Shown here: positions 61,262 to 64,000 of the stretch, one piece after another | Position numbering within the stretch: the stretch's first letter is position 1 | Layout of the letters: each line of letters opens with the position of its first letter | DNA from: Chryseobacterium arthrosphaerae | GTDB taxonomy: Bacteria; Bacteroidota; Bacteroidia; Flavobacteriales; Weeksellaceae | Length of the DNA stretch: 64,000 nt | Direction of reading: 5' to 3' | Assembly: GCF_001684965.1 (NCBI RefSeq) | Contig: NZ_MAYG01000001.1 | Span: 2,852,001 to 2,916,000 of the forward strand | Notes under the pieces: generated by a model | Seen by the model: only the letters and a program-made list of their open reading frames with translations | The model's database searches: none | Told to the model about the DNA's origin: nothing | Translations under genes and position numbers: made by a program

Positions 61262-61705
61262 TTATTCTTCCCATGCAATCGGAACATAGATCGTAATGTA
61301 TCCGTCAGCATCAAGATTATCATCAGAAACAGTAGCAACAACCGTTCCATAACCTACCCATCCTCCTTGTCCCTGGATCCCGGAAAAAGTATAGGTTCCT
61401 TCAGGAAGGTCTTCTTCTGAATACTGAGGAAGTACGGGCTGATAACCGATACTGAAATACTGCTCTCCTGTAACCGTATTTTCTGCAACAAAACCACCAA
61501 GATCATAACCTGACCCGGAAAGAATTTTTGTTCCGTTTTTTGAAAGAAGACCATAACGAACCGGATAGGTTTTCGTTTTTGCATCTTTATGAGATACTTC
61601 TGTGCGGTCTTTAGATGGAACTTCTACCACATCTGTAGAAGAAAACGAAGTTGTAACAGCCAATAATCCTACAACAGCTGATACTGTAAAAATTGATTTT
61701 TTCAT
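61262..61705 (-). CDS. hypothetical exported protein
   Basis: 147 residues with signal peptide MKKSIFTVSAVVGLLAVTTS. The mature part is beta-rich and acidic: PVRYGLLSKNGTKILSGSGY, GEQYFSIGYQPVLPQYSEED, PEGTYTFSGIQGQGGWVGYG, and ends with ITIYVPIAWEE. No Cys, no T9SS tail. Family not recognised. Minus-strand -7 element TATTTTTG at 61727-61734 lies 21 bp upstream. Confidence 0.72.
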   Translation of the reverse strand: MKKSIFTVSAVVGLLAVTTSFSSTDVVEVPSKDRTEVSHKDAKTKTYPVRYGLLSKNGTKILSGSGYDLGGFVAENTVTGEQYFSIGYQPVLPQYSEEDLPEGTYTFSGIQGQGGWVGYGTVVATVSDDNLDADGYITIYVPIAWEE

Positions 61706-61726
61706 ATGTAAAGTAATTTAGTATTT

Positions 61727-61734
61727 CAAAAATA
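61727..61734 (-). promoter_or_regulatory. -7 promoter element of the exported protein gene
   Basis: Minus strand reads TATTTTTG (exact TAnnTTTG), 21 bp before the ATG at 61705. The rest of 61735-61997 shows nothing else. Confidence 0.45.
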
Positions 61735-61997
61735 GCTAACTCAAATGAATTCAACAAAAATTATTGATTAACTATATTTTACAATTACTTCAGAAAAAAA
61801 TTAACGGAAATGCAGGAAACAAACTTTATGCCCGGATTGCTGAATCTCCCTTCAATAGTAGAAAATTTATCAGAAATTATCATTCATACTCCATTATATT
61901 ATCAACTTTAACATTCATTAACTAAAATTTGGCTTCATAATTGAAAATAAAACTAAAACTAAAGCCGTTTTGGCTTAAGCTTATTAAAATTTGAATT

Positions 61998-62549
61998 ATG
62001 AAAAAGATAGTATTAGCAGGATTTTTATCCGTTTTTTTAATGACGGCCTGCAAGAAAGATGATGCAATAGCAGAAAAGTCGCTGGAAGCACAAAAGCTTG
62101 AATTCCAGGCAAGACAACTTGAAATAGAAAAACAGAAGCTGGCTATTGAGAAAGAAAAACTGGTATATGAAGCCCAGAAAAAGGCAGACAGTATCTCAGA
62201 AACCAAAAAAGCAAAAGCTGCAGCAGCGAGTAATTCAAAACCACACGTGATAAGAGAAACGAGAACGGTATACAGAGACAGAAACTCAGGTTCCGGCTCA
62301 GGAAGCAGTAATGGAGGATATGCTGACAATGGAGGTGCTTCGCAGGGAACCACTCAGAAAAAAGGAATGAGTAAGGCTGCTAAAGGAACGATCATTGGAG
62401 CTGTAGGGGGCGCTGCTGCCGGAGCAATCATTGCTAAGAAAAACAGAGGACTTGGTGCTGTAATCGGAGGTGTTGTAGGAGGTGCAACAGGATATACCAT
62501 TGGTAGATCTCAGGACAGAAAAGACGGACGAGTACAACCCCGCAGATAA
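61998..62549 (+). CDS. lipoprotein with coiled coil and glycine-zipper domain
   Basis: 183 residues. Lipobox LMTAC (C17). A highly charged helical stretch (about 25-75, KLEFQARQLEIEKQKLAIEK) looks like a coiled coil. A Ser/Gly linker follows, then a glycine zipper: GTIIGAVGGAAAGAIIAKKN and GLGAVIGGVVGGATGYTIGR. Belongs with YMGG/Gly-zipper outer-membrane lipoproteins. Function unknown. Terminator directly after. Confidence 0.85.
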   Translation: MKKIVLAGFLSVFLMTACKKDDAIAEKSLEAQKLEFQARQLEIEKQKLAIEKEKLVYEAQKKADSISETKKAKAAAASNSKPHVIRETRTVYRDRNSGSGSGSSNGGYADNGGASQGTTQKKGMSKAAKGTIIGAVGGAAAGAIIAKKNRGLGAVIGGVVGGATGYTIGRSQDRKDGRVQPRR

Positions 62550-62570
62550 TATTTTTAACCATAAGATATA

Positions 62571-62601
62571 AAGATTGCTTATTTTTAAGCAATCTTTTTT
62601 T
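62571..62601 (+). terminator. terminator touching the next start codon
   Basis: Hairpin AAGATTGCTT / AAGCAATCTT followed by seven T; the last T is next to the ATG at 62602. A terminator for the Gly-zipper gene. Confidence 0.75.
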
Positions 62602-64000
62602 ATGATACTGATTCTTCTTTCCTCCGTTTTCATTATTTCGGTCTTAATGGGCTGGGGAAAGATCATGGAAAACATTTCAGGAAGTTTGTCCGGCGGAATT
62701 TCCGGAAAAATCCTTTCCGGAATACTGAGCATCAGCCTTCTATGGACAGTGATTGCATTCTTTGCACCCTTGAATATTTATATTGAAACCCCTACGGTAT
62801 TGCTGGGTCTGTTCTGTTTTTTTAAATATAAACTCTACCAGGATCTGTACAGGTTTTCAAAAAAAGACTGTTTGCTGGTAAGTGTTATTTCCTTTATCAT
62901 TTTACTGGCGGGATCTTTTCATCCTTATATATTAGATCATTTCGGGTATTATGTGCCCACAATTAAATGGCTTACAGAATATGGAATAGTCAAAGGGATC
63001 TCCAATCTGGATCTTACACTGGGACAGATGTCTCTCTGGCATATTTTTCAGTCCGGCTTTTCGAATTTTTCTGATCCTTTTTTAAGAATCAATACTGTTT
63101 TACTGATTTTCTATGCTCTTTACAGTATTGAAAGAAAACATTGGATACATCTGTGTTTTTTGCCGGTTCTGCTATTATTCTCACAATCTCCGAGCCCCGA
63201 TCTCCCGGTCATTATTTTTTCTTTAGTTATTTTAAATGAAGCTATAGCCGGAAATAGAAACACCACTTTCCTCTTTGCATTTTCCATCTTTGTTTTTGCT
63301 ATAAAACCTACCATGATCTGGCTTCCGGTGTTTATTTTTTTGTACAGTATTTTTATTCTTAGATCAAATTTCCGGCAACTGCTTTTGGGAATATCGGTTC
63401 TTATTATATTCTTCATTAAAAATATATGGACATTCGGGTATCCTGTTTTCCCTGTAGCGATTGCAGATCCGGATGTTTTCTGGAAGCCCAATCCTGAAGT
63501 ATTGAAAATTTCGTCACAATATGCCGTCATGAAAACCTATGATATGCAATATACATATGAAGAAATTCAAAGGTTTTCAACGGCTGATTATATTAAAAAC
63601 TGGCTTACATTACCAGGCATCAAATCAAAGATCAATATTCTTTTTATCGCCGGCCTTGCTTTGTTTTCAGTATTCACCTGGATCAAAAAAAGAAAACTTA
63701 TCACTTTCATCTGCATTTCGCTTTTGATAAAAAGTATACTGGTCCTGATGTTTTCAGCACAGTACAGATTTTTCATAGATGTTTTTTTCGTCATTTTCTT
63801 TGTGATGTTTTACAGGTACTTTGATAAAAAAAAATCAATAGCAGTATGCTCCGGTCTCGGATTACTCATCATTTCAATATTATCTTTTCCGGGCATTATC
63901 CAAACATATATTCCCAGCTTCAGAGTGGGTGGCTTCATGGCTGGTTTAAAAAAAGAACAGCTCTACCGGCCGTCAGCGTATGAATACAGAAAGTTCAATT
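62602..64000 (+). CDS. large multi-spanning membrane protein, LIC_10190-like (3' end outside window)
   Basis: Open from ATG 62602 to the window end: 466 codons without a stop. At least 10 hydrophobic segments: MILILLSSVFIISVLMGWGK, LLWTVIAFFAPLNIYIETPT, VFIFLYSIFIL and others, with SFHPYILDHFGYYVPTIKWL between. This is the layout of the LIC_10190-type family of membrane proteins, probably a glycosyltransferase-like (GT-C) fold, though I recognise it only loosely. The ATG sits right after the terminator, so either it is read through or transcription starts from an unseen promoter. Confidence 0.75.
   Translation, partial: MILILLSSVFIISVLMGWGKIMENISGSLSGGISGKILSGILSISLLWTVIAFFAPLNIYIETPTVLLGLFCFFKYKLYQDLYRFSKKDCLLVSVISFIILLAGSFHPYILDHFGYYVPTIKWLTEYGIVKGISNLDLTLGQMSLWHIFQSGFSNFSDPFLRINTVLLIFYALYSIERKHWIHLCFLPVLLLFSQSPSPDLPVIIFSLVILNEAIAGNRNTTFLFAFSIFVFAIKPTMIWLPVFIFLYSIFILRSNFRQLLLGISVLIIFFIKNIWTFGYPVFPVAIADPDVFWKPNPEVLKISSQYAVMKTYDMQYTYEEIQRFSTADYIKNWLTLPGIKSKINILFIAGLALFSVFTWIKKRKLITFICISLLIKSILVLMFSAQYRFFIDVFFVIFFVMFYRYFDKKKSIAVCSGLGLLIISILSFPGIIQTYIPSFRVGGFMAGLKKEQLYRPSAYEYRKFN

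Noticed and set aside
62298..62732. 144-codon minus-strand ORF over the glycine-zipper gene
   Set aside because: Ser-rich antisense of a Gly/Ala-rich coding region; the plus-strand frame has lipobox and zipper.

Overview
The window looks like chromosomal DNA of a low-GC member of the Flavobacteriia, most likely Chryseobacterium or a close relative (Weeksellaceae). The evidence is promoters of the Bacteroidetes type (TAnnTTTG at -7, sometimes with TTTG at about -33), two cargo proteins with type IX secretion tails beside a T9SS plug-type protein, a TonB-dependent receptor, DUF4295 behind rpmB-rpmG, and a cluster of bacteriocin-like peptides with leaders of the LNRE..L..I.GG type. I see no insertion sequence, prophage or CRISPR array; most of the window is core genome with small accessory patches.

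Layout. 1-7.9 kb: 3' part of proC, a VanZ-like protein, lnt, a decayed CrtO-like acyltransferase, a secreted FG-GAP protein, rpmB-rpmG-DUF4295, a RidA protein, ftsY and a GlsB/YeaQ protein. 7.9-14.5 kb: sppA divergent from folK, then three tandem outer-membrane proteins with thrombospondin type 3 repeats; two of them share a homogenised barrel but carry different OmpA domains. 14.5-28 kb: recQ, fmt, a RibBA with a degenerate GTP cyclohydrolase half, an LLM oxidoreductase, a nonsense-interrupted lipoprotein-like gene, an astacin-type protease, a Pif1/RecD-like helicase, gamma carbonic anhydrase, a NifU-like protein with two N domains, an FMN reductase and hemH. 28-32.4 kb: M4 metalloprotease, T9SS plug protein and an MBL-fold hydrolase. 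32.5-38.7 kb: a probable trehalose-use locus (TonB receptor, trehalase, MFS transporter, divergent AraC regulator). 38.9-46.7 kb: thioredoxin-like protein, then a TetR regulator followed by a complete RND tripartite efflux system with four matching palindromic operators. 46.8-50.6 kb: miaA, yicC, gmk, nadA.

50.6-52 kb is the most unusual part: five small Cys-rich peptides with double-glycine-type leaders, all on the minus strand, three of them sharing a defined cysteine scaffold. Next comes a threonine operon (thrA-thrB-thrC-folB) preceded by a 34-residue leader peptide ending in a run of threonine codons, which points to attenuation. The last part (57.6-64 kb) holds a DUF4403 protein, an RDD protein, tRNA-Cys, an AT-rich stretch with three hairpin modules and tiny ORFs, small secreted or lipoprotein genes, and the 5' part of a large multi-spanning membrane protein that runs off the end.

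Many start codons were reset from the longest ORF to a downstream ATG because a -7 element or a signal peptide shows the true start. Family names come from recognised motifs in the translated sequence; no database search was run.
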